64,000 nucleotides of DNA from an uncultured Clostridium sp. (GTDB lineage Bacteria; Bacillota; Clostridia; Oscillospirales; Acutalibacteraceae). Numbering within the stretch: the first letter of the stretch is position 1; every line of letters starts with the position of its first letter. Made by a program: the position numbers and the translations under genes. The stretch covers positions 1 to 64,000 of the forward strand of contig CATZNW010000009.1 of NCBI GenBank assembly GCA_958422185.1, read 5' to 3'. Below, piece after piece: positions 16,220 to 24,891 of the stretch. The notes under the pieces were generated by a model. That model saw nothing but the letters and a program-made list of their open reading frames with translations. It made no database searches and was not told the DNA's origin.

Positions 16220-17758
16220 TCATACCTCTTCGGATTCGGCAGGCACGGAATCCGCTTTCTTAGCGCGCCTTTCGATAAGCTCGTTAAGGATTCTTGCGTG
16301 CTCCTTATCCGAAAGAGCATATTTGATAGTCGGAATTACTGAAATGAGAAGTCCTATCGCAGGCGGAATAGATACAAGGAACATCATCGCCGTAGCATAA
16401 GGTTCGAAATCAGTCTTGAAATTAGCGCCGTTATTCAGAGCATCTACCATAGCGGCAACATTTGCATCGGAATAACCTACTACGGAATAAACAGCAGAAC
16501 TGATGATCGAAGCGACGCCGGCGCCGAGCTTTGTGCAGAAAGACTGGCCGGAGAAGAATATACCGTCAGGTCTGATGCCCTTTGGATTTACATATTCCTC
16601 ATAGTCAACACAGTCTGCGATCATAACGGACTGCATTACGTTAATGGCGCCCATCGCGCCGCCGGCAAGCAGGAAGACCACAAACGCAACAGCAAGGAAT
16701 ACCGGCTGGTCAAGGCCGCCTTCCGCCGGGTCTGCTATTTTATATATAACGAATATAAGAAGGAACGGAATAGCGCCGATCACGCTGCAAAGATTATAGA
16801 ACTTTTTCTTTTCAACCTTTTCAGTGATCTTAGGAACAAGCGCCATGGCAAGGAACTGACCGCCGAATACAGCGCCGCCTATAACGATAAGCTGTACGAT
16901 AGCCGTAAGCATATTGCCGTTTCCGAAATAATATGTAAGCAGAGTCATTGCAACGATCATAAGGAGCTGGAGCGGAGCACGGAGAATACTTGAAATAAGT
17001 ATTTGGCGGTAAGGCTTACATTTCCACATGATAGTAAGATTCTCTTTTAGAGTATGGCGCTCTTCGGTCTGCGGAACTCTTTCTTTGCAGTACCCGGCAC
17101 ATTGATATAGAACCGTGGCTATTACGGTGCAGATAACGATAGCAAGTATCCACCCTTTTTGCCTTGCATCCTGCATAGCGATCTGATCCGCTGTATCTAT
17201 ACCGGACTGGAACATGCCGCCGACAGCGTCGCCGATAGTTGTAATAAGCACCATAACACCGCCGACACCGGCTGCTATACGCGCCCAGGCAAGTATTTTG
17301 GAGCGGTCTTTTTCGCTTTCCGTCATCAGGGCAGTGATACCCCAGAGAGGTACATCTCCGGCAGTGAAAGCCACATCCCACATCAGATAGCTTATGCCCA
17401 TCCAAGCAACGATAAGGATCTTTCCGGTTGAATCCGCCTCAGTATAAATACCGTTGCAGAAACAAAGGATCGTGATAACGCCCACAAGAGCCGGCGTAAA
17501 CATAAGATAAGGACGGCACTTGCCCCATTTGGAATGCGTTTTGTCTACGATAGTACCCATAATCGGGTCATTGATAGCGTCCCACACCTTAGCGATAGCC
17601 ATAACAACGCCGATTGCCATAGCGGGAATGAAAATAACGTTTTGGAAATAGAAATAAAGACCTGTTGATACGATATTGTAGATCATATTCTGGCCGAGCA
17701 TACCAAGAAGGTACATATTTCTTTCCTTAGCCGTGTATGTTTTGATTTGACTTCCCAT
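16220..17758 (-). CDS. GPH-family (MelB-like) sugar:cation symporter
   Basis: 512-residue membrane protein with about 12 hydrophobic segments and the major-facilitator layout of glycoside-pentoside-hexuronide symporters: N-terminal TGLYFYFQNVIFIP, the conserved DAINDPIMGTIVDKTHSKWG loop after helix 2 (Asp residues that bind the coupling cation in MelB), and a second half containing DCVDYEEYVNPKGIRPDGI, also typical of GPH carriers. It would import a sugar with Na+ or H+; the sugar is unknown, but the neighbours (sulfatase, sialidase) hint at a host-glycan fragment. AGGTGA precedes the ATG. Its 5' leader contains a terminator-like hairpin. Confidence 0.9.
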   Translation of the reverse strand: MGSQIKTYTAKERNMYLLGMLGQNMIYNIVSTGLYFYFQNVIFIPAMAIGVVMAIAKVWDAINDPIMGTIVDKTHSKWGKCRPYLMFTPALVGVITILCFCNGIYTEADSTGKILIVAWMGISYLMWDVAFTAGDVPLWGITALMTESEKDRSKILAWARIAAGVGGVMVLITTIGDAVGGMFQSGIDTADQIAMQDARQKGWILAIVICTVIATVLYQCAGYCKERVPQTEERHTLKENLTIMWKCKPYRQILISSILRAPLQLLMIVAMTLLTYYFGNGNMLTAIVQLIVIGGAVFGGQFLAMALVPKITEKVEKKKFYNLCSVIGAIPFLLIFVIYKIADPAEGGLDQPVFLAVAFVVFLLAGGAMGAINVMQSVMIADCVDYEEYVNPKGIRPDGIFFSGQSFCTKLGAGVASIISSAVYSVVGYSDANVAAMVDALNNGANFKTDFEPYATAMMFLVSIPPAIGLLISVIPTIKYALSDKEHARILNELIERRAKKADSVPAESEEV

Positions 17759-17772
17759 AATTCACCTCACCG

Positions 17773-17818
17773 AAAAAACAAAACCCGCCAACATGAACAG
17801 GCGGCGGTTTATTTTTTC
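17773..17818 (-). terminator. terminator-like hairpin in the symporter 5' leader
   Basis: Minus strand: 5' arm AAACCGCC (plus 17803-17810) pairs with GGCGGGTTT (plus 17781-17789) with one bulge, followed by TGTTTTTTC at 17773-17780 and then the ribosome binding site. It lies about 15-60 bases before the symporter ATG and downstream of its promoter, so it could act as an attenuator. T-rich sequence on the plus strand makes it look bidirectional. Confidence 0.5.
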
Positions 17819-17842
17819 CTTTCATTATTTTTGCCATATAGT

Positions 17843-17871
17843 ATTATAACAGTTTAAGGAAGTTAATACAA
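17843..17871 (-). promoter_or_regulatory. sigma-A promoter of the symporter gene
   Basis: Minus strand: -35 TTGTAT at 17871-17866, 17-base spacer, -10 TATAAT at 17848-17843. Predicted leader about 75 bases. Confidence 0.65.
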
Positions 17872-17931
17872 TTATGAATAATCCACAAATATCCGGAACT
17901 ATAAATGTATATATTGACGAAAAAAATTATA

Positions 17932-17959
17932 CAAAAAAGGCGTGCCGTACAGCACGCCT
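17932..17959 (-). terminator. intrinsic terminator of the alcohol dehydrogenase gene
   Basis: Perfect 8-bp stem AGGCGTGC / GCACGCCT (17938-17945 with 17952-17959), 6-base loop, then TTTTTTG and further T-rich sequence on the minus strand. Confidence 0.9.
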
Positions 17960-17980
17960 GATTGTGAATATGTACTATGA

Positions 17981-19186
17981 TCATGCCATAAAGCGGCGGA
18001 TAACGCTTTCCATATCCTTATAATCCATAATTACAGGAACAGGATAGCCGGGATTGCCCTCTTTAAGCGCTCTTGTAATAAGAGTGGGAAGGTCCTCTTC
18101 CTTGATCATATCAAATTTATCCGGAATGTTCATATCCGAATTGAGCTTTTTGACAGCCTCGATAAACTTAACGGCCTTATCAGCCTGGGAAGAACCGCTT
18201 ATCCCTACTACATCAGCAAGCTTGGCAAGCTGCGGATATATCTTGCTGCCGTACCATTCCAGTACATACGGCAGGATAACAGCGTTTGCGAGACCGTGCG
18301 GAGTTCCGTACAGACCGCCGAGATTATGGGCGATCGCATGAACATAACCCACATACGCACGGGTAAACGCGCATCCGGCAAGATAGGAGCCTTTAAGCAT
18401 ATTTGCCCTTGCAGTATAGTCCTTTCCGTCCTTATAAGCCTTTTCGATATTATCAAAAATAAGCTTAGTTGCCTCTTCCGCCTGAGCTCTTGTCTGCTTG
18501 GTATTGCTTCTGCCGATATAAGCCTCAACCGCGTGAGTAAGCGCGTCCATACCTGTGGTCGATGTAATGTGCGGCGGCAGACCTACGGTAAGTTCCGGGT
18601 CAAGCACCGCAAATTTCGGACGAAGGCAGATATCGTTGACTGCGTTCTTCTCATGCGTTTCAGGATCGGTCACAACAGCAGCTACCGTTGTTTCGGAGCC
18701 GGTACCCGCTGTTGTGGGCACCGCGAAAAACGGCGGCAGTTTTTTGAGTACTTTAAGGTATCCCCTCATTTTGCGCACGGTCTGATTAGGCTTAACAACC
18801 CTTGCGGCCGCAACCTTGGCGCAGTCCATTGAAGAACCGCCGCCGAAAGCAATAAAGCCTTCACAGCCGTTTTTGATATACATCTCGCGCGCCTCTTCTA
18901 TCTCGGGGATGGTGGGATTGGGCTGAACTCCGTCATAAACAACGTATTCTACGCCCGCTTCCTTGAGTTTTTCAAACATGGGATCAAGCAAATGGAGCCC
19001 CATAAGGCCTTTATCCGTAACAACAAGAACTTTGTTGATACCTTTGCTCTTTATGAATTCGGGAAGTCTGAGTACAGAACCTTTGCCCTCAAGCAGATGC
19101 GGCTCTGACCAGTCCAGGAAATTCATTGCCAGTTTGAAAGCGCCCTGGTATATACGATACCAGCACTTTTTAAGTTCCCAAAGCAT
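17981..19186 (-). CDS. iron-containing alcohol dehydrogenase (group III)
   Basis: 401 residues of the Fe-ADH family, which reduce aldehydes or ketones with NAD(P)H. Visible: the GGGSSMDCAK nucleotide loop, GTGSETTVAAVVTD, and the metal ligands spread over GMDALTHAVEAYIG and HAIAHNLGGLYGTPHG. Length and motifs match the butanol/propanediol dehydrogenase branch, but the substrate is not determinable. AAGGAGG lies 7 bases before the ATG at 19186; a TTG codon directly precedes that ATG. Monocistronic between its own promoter and terminator, divergent from the sialidase gene. Confidence 0.93.
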   Translation of the reverse strand: MLWELKKCWYRIYQGAFKLAMNFLDWSEPHLLEGKGSVLRLPEFIKSKGINKVLVVTDKGLMGLHLLDPMFEKLKEAGVEYVVYDGVQPNPTIPEIEEAREMYIKNGCEGFIAFGGGSSMDCAKVAAARVVKPNQTVRKMRGYLKVLKKLPPFFAVPTTAGTGSETTVAAVVTDPETHEKNAVNDICLRPKFAVLDPELTVGLPPHITSTTGMDALTHAVEAYIGRSNTKQTRAQAEEATKLIFDNIEKAYKDGKDYTARANMLKGSYLAGCAFTRAYVGYVHAIAHNLGGLYGTPHGLANAVILPYVLEWYGSKIYPQLAKLADVVGISGSSQADKAVKFIEAVKKLNSDMNIPDKFDMIKEEDLPTLITRALKEGNPGYPVPVIMDYKDMESVIRRFMA

Positions 19187-19219
19187 CAAAATTCCTCCTT
19201 TACTAAAAAATTCATTAAT

Positions 19220-19248
19220 ATTTTACTAAAAATTCTTTATTTTTGCAA
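19220..19248 (-). promoter_or_regulatory. sigma-A promoter of the alcohol dehydrogenase gene
   Basis: Minus strand: -35 TTGCAA at 19248-19243, 17-base spacer, -10 TAAAAT at 19225-19220. Two near-identical TTTACTAAAAA..TTC copies (about 19200-19235) overlap the -10 and the leader. Confidence 0.65.
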
Positions 19249-19275
19249 TAGTAAAAGCAAAGTTCCCGAAAAGAC

Positions 19276-19304
19276 TTTTAAATATTCGCTCAATATGATA
19301 TACT
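19276..19304 (+). promoter_or_regulatory. extended -10 promoter of the sialidase gene
   Basis: Plus strand: -10 TATACT at 19299-19304 preceded by TGA (extended -10), weak -35 TTTTAA at 19276-19281. The leader then carries a GGCGGA/TCCGCC hairpin (19322-19341) just before the GGAAAGGG ribosome binding site. Confidence 0.55.
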
Positions 19305-19357
19305 TAGATGGCAAATAAAAAGGCGGATTGCACATTCCGCCGGAAAGGGTCAAAAAT

Positions 19358-20701
19358 ATGAGCGAGCCACAACTTATTTTCTGCGGAAGCAGCCCGGTCT
19401 ATCTGAAAGAGGAACTTACGAAAAACAGCAATAAGGCAAACGGCGGTATAGCATTCAGAATCCCGAGTCTGATCAACGCCAACGGCACTCTGATCGCAGC
19501 AATAGACAGAGCGTCCACAGGGGAAGACTGGGGATATATCGAGCTTGCAATAAGACGAAGCGAGGACGGAGGAAAGACCTGGAGCGATATTGAATCCATA
19601 GCTGCCCCGCCCGCAAGGGAAACCAGGATATCCAGCGACTGCTACGCCTCCGGATTTTACATAGATCCGTGCATGGCTGTTGCCCCGAACGGCGATATAA
19701 TCATGATCGCGGATTTCTGGCCGGAATGCATGGGGCTGCACAAAAAGAAGCTGCTTGATAAAAAGAAGATACCATACGCCCTTTTAAACGGCAGGATGCG
19801 CCCGCTGATATATGACCGTGACGGCAATTTTTATTACATTGCCGAAGACGGCAGCGTTCTGGACTCAAAAAAAGAAAAAACCGAATTCAGGATCACTTCG
19901 CCTACCGGTTCGCTTTACCGAGGAGAGGAATATCTGGGAAACATATTTCTTAACGGCGCGATCGGCAAGAATGAGGCCGGGGCGAATACCACTTTCGGCG
20001 CGCCGCTTAAAGCGCCTAAGCGGTGCTATGTTTTTATGCTGAAAAGCTCTGACGGCGGAAAGACATGGAGCGAACCGAAGGATATTACAAATATGATCTT
20101 AAATGAAGAGGACGGCACATTTTTAGGCGTTGCGCCCGGAGTCGGCATCACAACGAAGGAAGGCCGCATCATCATGCCGCTTTACGCTACAAAAAAAGGC
20201 GCCGCATCGATATACAGCATAGACAACGGCGAAACATGGCACAGAATGACCCGCTGCCCTTATTCACAAAATCTGGACGAATGGCAGATGATAGAGACAC
20301 CGAACGGCGAGATACTGGGTCTCGGAAGGCAGAACAGCTACGGAAAAACACCCGTTTCATTCTCTTCAGACGGCTCAAAAACATGGGAGAAATGCAAAAA
20401 GACGGCTTTATACGCTCCAAAATGCCAAAAAAGTGTTATATCTGCAAACGGATATGTATTCTGCTCCCACGCAAGCAACAAAACGAGGAGCGACGGTGTG
20501 ATCTCCGTTGGAAAGCTACGCATGATAAAAGGCAGATACACACATATAGACTGGTTTAAAGATGTTGAAATAAATAAGGGCTTCTTTGCGTACTCCTGCC
20601 TGACACAGATAGATGACGACACTATCGGCGTTCTTTACGAGTCCGAGCCGAGCAGCTATATTGAGTTTCAGACATTCAAAATAAGCGAGATATGCGGATA
20701 A
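19358..20701 (+). CDS. GH33-type exo-alpha-sialidase, cytoplasmic form
   Basis: 447-residue six-bladed beta-propeller sialidase, which releases terminal sialic acid. The FRIP motif is at 33-36 (its Arg binds the carboxylate), the likely acid/base Asp in AAIDRAST, and four Asp boxes at 68-75 (SEDGGKTW), 230-237 (SSDGGKTW), 287-294 (SIDNGETW) and 336-343 (SSDGSKTW); LYESEPSSY near the end probably holds the catalytic Tyr-Glu pair. The start at 19358 has GGAAAGGG upstream. There is no signal peptide, carbohydrate-binding module or anchor, unlike secreted gut sialidases, so it should act on imported sialosides. Related BNR-repeat hydrolases that are not sialidases exist, so substrate is inferred. 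Confidence 0.82.
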   Translation: MSEPQLIFCGSSPVYLKEELTKNSNKANGGIAFRIPSLINANGTLIAAIDRASTGEDWGYIELAIRRSEDGGKTWSDIESIAAPPARETRISSDCYASGFYIDPCMAVAPNGDIIMIADFWPECMGLHKKKLLDKKKIPYALLNGRMRPLIYDRDGNFYYIAEDGSVLDSKKEKTEFRITSPTGSLYRGEEYLGNIFLNGAIGKNEAGANTTFGAPLKAPKRCYVFMLKSSDGGKTWSEPKDITNMILNEEDGTFLGVAPGVGITTKEGRIIMPLYATKKGAASIYSIDNGETWHRMTRCPYSQNLDEWQMIETPNGEILGLGRQNSYGKTPVSFSSDGSKTWEKCKKTALYAPKCQKSVISANGYVFCSHASNKTRSDGVISVGKLRMIKGRYTHIDWFKDVEINKGFFAYSCLTQIDDDTIGVLYESEPSSYIEFQTFKISEICG

Positions 20702-20726
20702 AGCACAAAGGACGGTAAAATAGCCC

Positions 20727-20755
20727 TTGCAAAAGCGGAAATTTTATATTATAAT
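20727..20755 (+). promoter_or_regulatory. sigma-A promoter of the pheST T-box transcript
   Basis: Plus strand: -35 TTGCAA at 20727-20732, 17-base spacer, -10 TATAAT at 20750-20755. Transcription should begin near 20762. Confidence 0.82.
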
Positions 20756-20761
20756 ATATGC

Positions 20762-21030
20762 CATAAAGAAACGCGGCGACGAAGAAAAGTAACCTGATAA
20801 GACCTTTTTCAGAGAGCGGAGACAACGGCTGAAAGCTCCGCAAAGGTTTATCCGGCGAAGTTCCCTTCCGAGCGGCCGTGCCGAAAGCAGTGCAACTAAG
20901 CGCGGACGATGCGAGCCCCGTTACCGGCTCAAAGAGTGTTTGCTTGGATTTTTCTTTGCAAAAATTAGGGTGGTACCGCAGGTATTTAAGCATACTTGTC
21001 CCTTTTACGGGGACAAGTATTTTTTTGTGC
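20762..21030 (+). promoter_or_regulatory. T-box riboswitch sensing tRNA-Phe
   Basis: The leader has the T-box core AGGGTGGTACCGC at 20967-20979, followed by an intrinsic terminator with stem ACTTGTCCC / GGGACAAGT (20994-21002 with 21010-21018) and a T-run. Upstream is the stem I region; GCGAAG then TTC (20861-20863) then CC fits the specifier loop, and TTC is a Phe codon, agreeing with the downstream pheS. Uncharged tRNA-Phe would pair with the specifier and the T-box and open the terminator. Standard mechanism; specifier position is my reading. Confidence 0.93.
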
Positions 21031-21059
21031 CCGAATAAAAAACGAGAAAGGAAGATTTG

Positions 21060-22079
21060 ATGAAAACCCAGCTTGAGGAAATCAGAAATGCTGCGGCGGC
21101 GGCGCTTGAAGCGGCGGAATCCCTTCAGCAGATCGAAGATGCAAGGATCAAATACCTTGGCAAGAAAGGCGAACTGACAGCTATTTTAAAACAGATGGGC
21201 AAGCTTTCGGCGGAAGAAAGGCCCATAATAGGTCAGCTTGCGAACGAGATACGCGCTGACATTGAAAACAAAATCGCTGAAAAAAGCGCAGAGATCAAGA
21301 AAAGCGAACTGGAAAAGAGGCTTCTCGGTGAAAAGATAGACGTAACCATGCCCGGCAGGACACCTGCTATCGGCCACAAGCACCCTCTTTCCATTGTGCT
21401 GGACGAGATAAAGGAGATCTTTATGGGCATGGGGTTTGATATTGCCGAAGGTCCTGAAGTTGAATACGATTACTACAATTTTGAGGCACTGAATATTCCC
21501 AAAGATCACCCTGCCCGCGACACACAGGATACCTTTTATATTGATGACAATATCGTTTTGCGCACACAGACATCTCCGATGCAGATAAGATTTATGGAAA
21601 ATCACAAGCCGCCTTTCAGAATGATAGCGCCCGGACGTGTTTTCCGCTCTGACGCCGTTGACGCCACCCACTCCCCTCTTTTTAACCAGATTGAGGGACT
21701 TGTGGTTGACAAAGGCATTTCAATGGCAGACCTTAAAGGCACGCTTGAGACCTTTGCGAAAAGACTTTACGGCGAAAACACCAAGATAAGGCTGCGCCCG
21801 CACCACTTTCCGTTTACGGAGCCGAGCTGCGAAATTGACGTATCCTGCTTTAAGTGCGGCGGCAAGGGCTGCCCGATGTGCAAAGGAGAAGGCTGGATAG
21901 AGATACTCGGCGGCGGAATGGTTCACCCGAAAGTACTTAAAAACGGCGGCGTTGACCCGGACGAGTACAGCGGTTTCGCATTCGGCATAGGTCTTGAAAG
22001 GCTTGTTATGTTCCGCTTTAACATTGACGATATGCGTTTGCTTTATGAAAACGATCTCAGATTTTTAAGTCAGTTTTAA
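21060..22079 (+). CDS. pheS: phenylalanine--tRNA ligase alpha subunit
   Basis: Catalytic subunit of the (alpha-beta)2 Phe-tRNA synthetase. 339 residues: N-terminal coiled coil (about 1-85), then the class II core with motif 2 region MIAPGRVFRSDAVDATHSP and motif 3 FAFGIGLERLVMFRF; the GKGCPMCKGEGW insert with paired cysteines is common in bacterial PheS. ATG at 21060 with AAAGGAAG upstream; a TTG lies just before it. Controlled by the Phe T-box. pheT follows after 15 bases. Confidence 0.98.
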   Translation: MKTQLEEIRNAAAAALEAAESLQQIEDARIKYLGKKGELTAILKQMGKLSAEERPIIGQLANEIRADIENKIAEKSAEIKKSELEKRLLGEKIDVTMPGRTPAIGHKHPLSIVLDEIKEIFMGMGFDIAEGPEVEYDYYNFEALNIPKDHPARDTQDTFYIDDNIVLRTQTSPMQIRFMENHKPPFRMIAPGRVFRSDAVDATHSPLFNQIEGLVVDKGISMADLKGTLETFAKRLYGENTKIRLRPHHFPFTEPSCEIDVSCFKCGGKGCPMCKGEGWIEILGGGMVHPKVLKNGGVDPDEYSGFAFGIGLERLVMFRFNIDDMRLLYENDLRFLSQF

Positions 22080-22094
22080 GGGAGGTGCAAAAAG

Positions 22095-24497
22095 ATGATT
22101 TTATCAAGAAAATGGCTTGAGGATTATGTTGATACAAAAGATATTTCAAACAAGGAATTCTGCGACGCTATGACGCTTTCCGGCTCCAAAGTTGAGGAAT
22201 ACAATGTTGAGGGCAGCGAACTTGAAAACATTGTTGTTGGTAAAATAAACTCCCTTGAACGCCACCCTGATTCGGATCATTTATGGATATGCAGCGTGGA
22301 TGTCGGAAAAGGAGAGGATTACCAGATCGTTACCGGTGCGCAGAACCTTTCCGTAGGTGATTATGTACCTGCCGCACTGCCGGGCGCAACGGTCTACAAC
22401 AGGCACGAGCACTGCCTGGAAAAAATCAAGAAAGGCAAACTGCGCGGCGTTGAATCAAACGGTATGCTCTGCTCATTTGATGAACTGGGGCTGACGCAGA
22501 ACGATTTTCCCTATGCCACCGCGGACGGGATTTTCGTTTTGGGCGACGACTGCGAGCACACGCCGGGCCTTGACATTCACGACGCTATAGGCTATAACGA
22601 CACCTGCGTGGAATTTGAGATCACTTCAAACAGATGCGACTGCATGTCCGTAACGGGTCTTGCCCGCGAGGCCGCCGCAACTTTTGACAGGGATTTCAGG
22701 CTGCATGAGCCAGAAGTGCAGCCCGGTCACGGCGATGTAAACGAACATCTGAAAGTGCAGATCTTTGAGCCTGACAAATGTTACAGATATTCGGGCGCGG
22801 TCGTTGAAAACGTAAGAGTAAAAGAAAGCCCGCGCTGGCTTAGGGAGAGACTGCGAGCGAGCGGAGTCAGGCCGATAAGCAATATCGTTGATATTACAAA
22901 CTATGTTATGCTTGAATACGGCCAGCCTATGCACGCATTTGACCTGCGGTATCTTGAAGGCAATGAAGTAAACGTCAGAAACGCGAGAAACGGTGAAAAG
23001 ATCACAACGCTTGACGGCGTTGAACGTGAACTTAACGATTCCATGCTTGTGATCGCGGATAAAAATAAACCGGTTGCTGTTGCCGGCGTTATGGGCGGCG
23101 AATACAGCGGTATCATGGATGACACCACAACGATCGTATTTGAATCCGCGTGCTTTAACGGCATCTCCGTAAGGCGCACGGCAAAAGCGCTTGGAATGAG
23201 AACCGAAGCATCAAGCAGATATGAAAAGGAACTTGACCCCGGCGCTACGATGAGAGCGCTTAAGAGAGCGCTGGAGCTTGTTCAGGAGCTTGACGCCGGC
23301 GACGTAGTAAACGGCGTGGTGGACTGCTTTGTTAAACCGAAAGAACCGGTAAAAGTAAAGTTTGACTACAACTGGATAAACAGCTTTATAGGAATAGATC
23401 TCAGCGAAAAAGAACAGAAAAAAATCCTGGAAAAGCTTGAGTTCTGTTTTGACCATGACGGATATATTACTGCACCGTCTTTCAGAAACGATATAGAGCA
23501 CATTGCCGATATATCGGAAGAAGTAGCCCGATTTTACGGCTATCACAATATTCCAAACAGAATGTTAAGCGGCATTGCGATCGGCAAGCTTACGGACGGC
23601 CAGAAATTTACGCGTCTTATCAACGAAACGCTTATTTCCTGCGGATGCAGCGAGATCTCAACATTCAGTTTCATCAGCCCCAAGGCTTATGATAAGATCC
23701 GGCTTGAGAAAGATTCTAAACTGAGGGATTCCGTTGTTATCATGAATCCGCTCGGCGAGGACACAAGCATTATGAGGACTACCGTTCTGCCGTCGATGCT
23801 TGAAGTACTCGCAAGAAACTACAACCATAAAAACGACAGCGCATGCCTTTACGAGATAGGCACTGTATATGAGCCGACCGAGCCCGGCAAACTGCCGGTT
23901 GAAAGGCAGAAAGCAGTCATCGGCCTTTACGGAAACAGAGCGGACTATTACACGATCAAAGGTATTACGGAGAAACTGCTTGAAGTGCTGAACACCGCGG
24001 AATATGATATTGCGCCTATTAGTGATCACCCTACTTTCCACCCCGGAAGAACGGCACAGTTTACCATAAACGGAAACGTTCTTGCCACAATCGGTGAGAT
24101 CCACCCGGAGGCTGCCGAAAATTACGGCATAGGCGAAAGGGTCTATATCGCTGAGATAGATGTTGAAACGGCATATGAAAACAGAATGCCGCAGAGAACG
24201 CACAAACCATTGCCGAAATTCCCCGCTGTAACAAGGGATCTTGCCTTTGTGTGCGATAGGGATATTCCCGTACTGACGCTTGAAAAAGAGATACGCGGCG
24301 CAGTCGGCAAAACGCTTGAAAACATTAAGTTATTTGACGTTTACGAAGGCGAGCAGATAGAAAACGGAAAGAAGAGCGTTGCATTTAACATTCAGATGAG
24401 AAGCGCAGACAAGACATTGACGGATGAAGAGGCGGACGCAGCCGTAAAACGCGTTGTAAAGGCATTGTCAAAACACGGAATCAGTCTTCGCTCGTGA
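22095..24497 (+). CDS. pheT: phenylalanine--tRNA ligase beta subunit
   Basis: 800-residue beta subunit, full length. Domains in order: N-terminal tRNA-binding (EMAP/OB) fold (IVVGKINSLERHPDSDHLWI region), B3/B4 editing domain around 210-390, B5 domain around 400-475, the catalytic-like core, and the C-terminal FDX-ACB anticodon-binding domain (LPKFPAVTRDLAFVCDRDIP to the end). GGGAGGTG ribosome binding site. Removes Tyr mischarged on tRNA-Phe. Confidence 0.97.
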   Translation: MILSRKWLEDYVDTKDISNKEFCDAMTLSGSKVEEYNVEGSELENIVVGKINSLERHPDSDHLWICSVDVGKGEDYQIVTGAQNLSVGDYVPAALPGATVYNRHEHCLEKIKKGKLRGVESNGMLCSFDELGLTQNDFPYATADGIFVLGDDCEHTPGLDIHDAIGYNDTCVEFEITSNRCDCMSVTGLAREAAATFDRDFRLHEPEVQPGHGDVNEHLKVQIFEPDKCYRYSGAVVENVRVKESPRWLRERLRASGVRPISNIVDITNYVMLEYGQPMHAFDLRYLEGNEVNVRNARNGEKITTLDGVERELNDSMLVIADKNKPVAVAGVMGGEYSGIMDDTTTIVFESACFNGISVRRTAKALGMRTEASSRYEKELDPGATMRALKRALELVQELDAGDVVNGVVDCFVKPKEPVKVKFDYNWINSFIGIDLSEKEQKKILEKLEFCFDHDGYITAPSFRNDIEHIADISEEVARFYGYHNIPNRMLSGIAIGKLTDGQKFTRLINETLISCGCSEISTFSFISPKAYDKIRLEKDSKLRDSVVIMNPLGEDTSIMRTTVLPSMLEVLARNYNHKNDSACLYEIGTVYEPTEPGKLPVERQKAVIGLYGNRADYYTIKGITEKLLEVLNTAEYDIAPISDHPTFHPGRTAQFTINGNVLATIGEIHPEAAENYGIGERVYIAEIDVETAYENRMPQRTHKPLPKFPAVTRDLAFVCDRDIPVLTLEKEIRGAVGKTLENIKLFDVYEGEQIENGKKSVAFNIQMRSADKTLTDEEADAAVKRVVKALSKHGISLRS

Positions 24498-24546
24498 CAT
24501 TTTCCGTACCATAATATACTGTTTTTAAGATAATTTAAAATTTTTG

Positions 24547-24575
24547 TTGTAATTATTATAAAATTTGTATATAAT
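24547..24575 (+). promoter_or_regulatory. sigma-A promoter of ireB
   Basis: Plus strand: -35 TTGTAA at 24547-24552, 17-base spacer, -10 TATAAT at 24570-24575. Confidence 0.75.
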
Positions 24576-24611
24576 GGACTTGTATATTCCGAGCAGGAGG
24601 TGGACTTTACT

Positions 24612-24857
24612 GTGACAGATAAAACGATGACTTTTAAGCTTGGCGACGATCATGAGGATTTTATGAGGGAGACACTGACCCAGGTATTTGACGCACTGAA
24701 GGAAAAGGGATACAACCCAATCAATCAGATAGTGGGTTATATTTTATCTGAGGATCCTACCTATATTACAACTCATAACAATGCGCGCAGCCTGATCCGC
24801 AGGATAGACAGGGATGAGCTGCTGGCGGAAATGGTAAAGTCGTACCTGAACACCTGA
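24612..24857 (+). CDS. ireB: IreB family regulatory protein (UPF0297)
   Basis: 81 residues with the family's hallmark KEKGYNPINQIVGYILSEDPTYI and NNARSLIRRIDRDEL. IreB is a substrate of the Ser/Thr kinase IreK in Enterococcus and influences cephalosporin resistance; the conserved Thr residues sit near the N terminus (here T2, T5 and T7 of MTDKTMTF). Start: GTG at 24612 with AGGAGG 11 bases upstream; an in-frame GTG at 24600 lies in that site. In most Firmicutes ruvX (yqgF) follows; here it is replaced by a small unknown gene. Confidence 0.93.
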   Translation: MTDKTMTFKLGDDHEDFMRETLTQVFDALKEKGYNPINQIVGYILSEDPTYITTHNNARSLIRRIDRDELLAEMVKSYLNT

Positions 24858-24891
24858 TCTGCGGCACAAATAATTTAAAGGAGGCTTTACT

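Noticed and set aside
12670..20701. Genomic island or prophage around the sulfatase and sialidase genes
   Set aside because: No integrase, attachment repeats, tRNA gene or obvious change in base or codon use was seen; the genes look accessory but not mobile.
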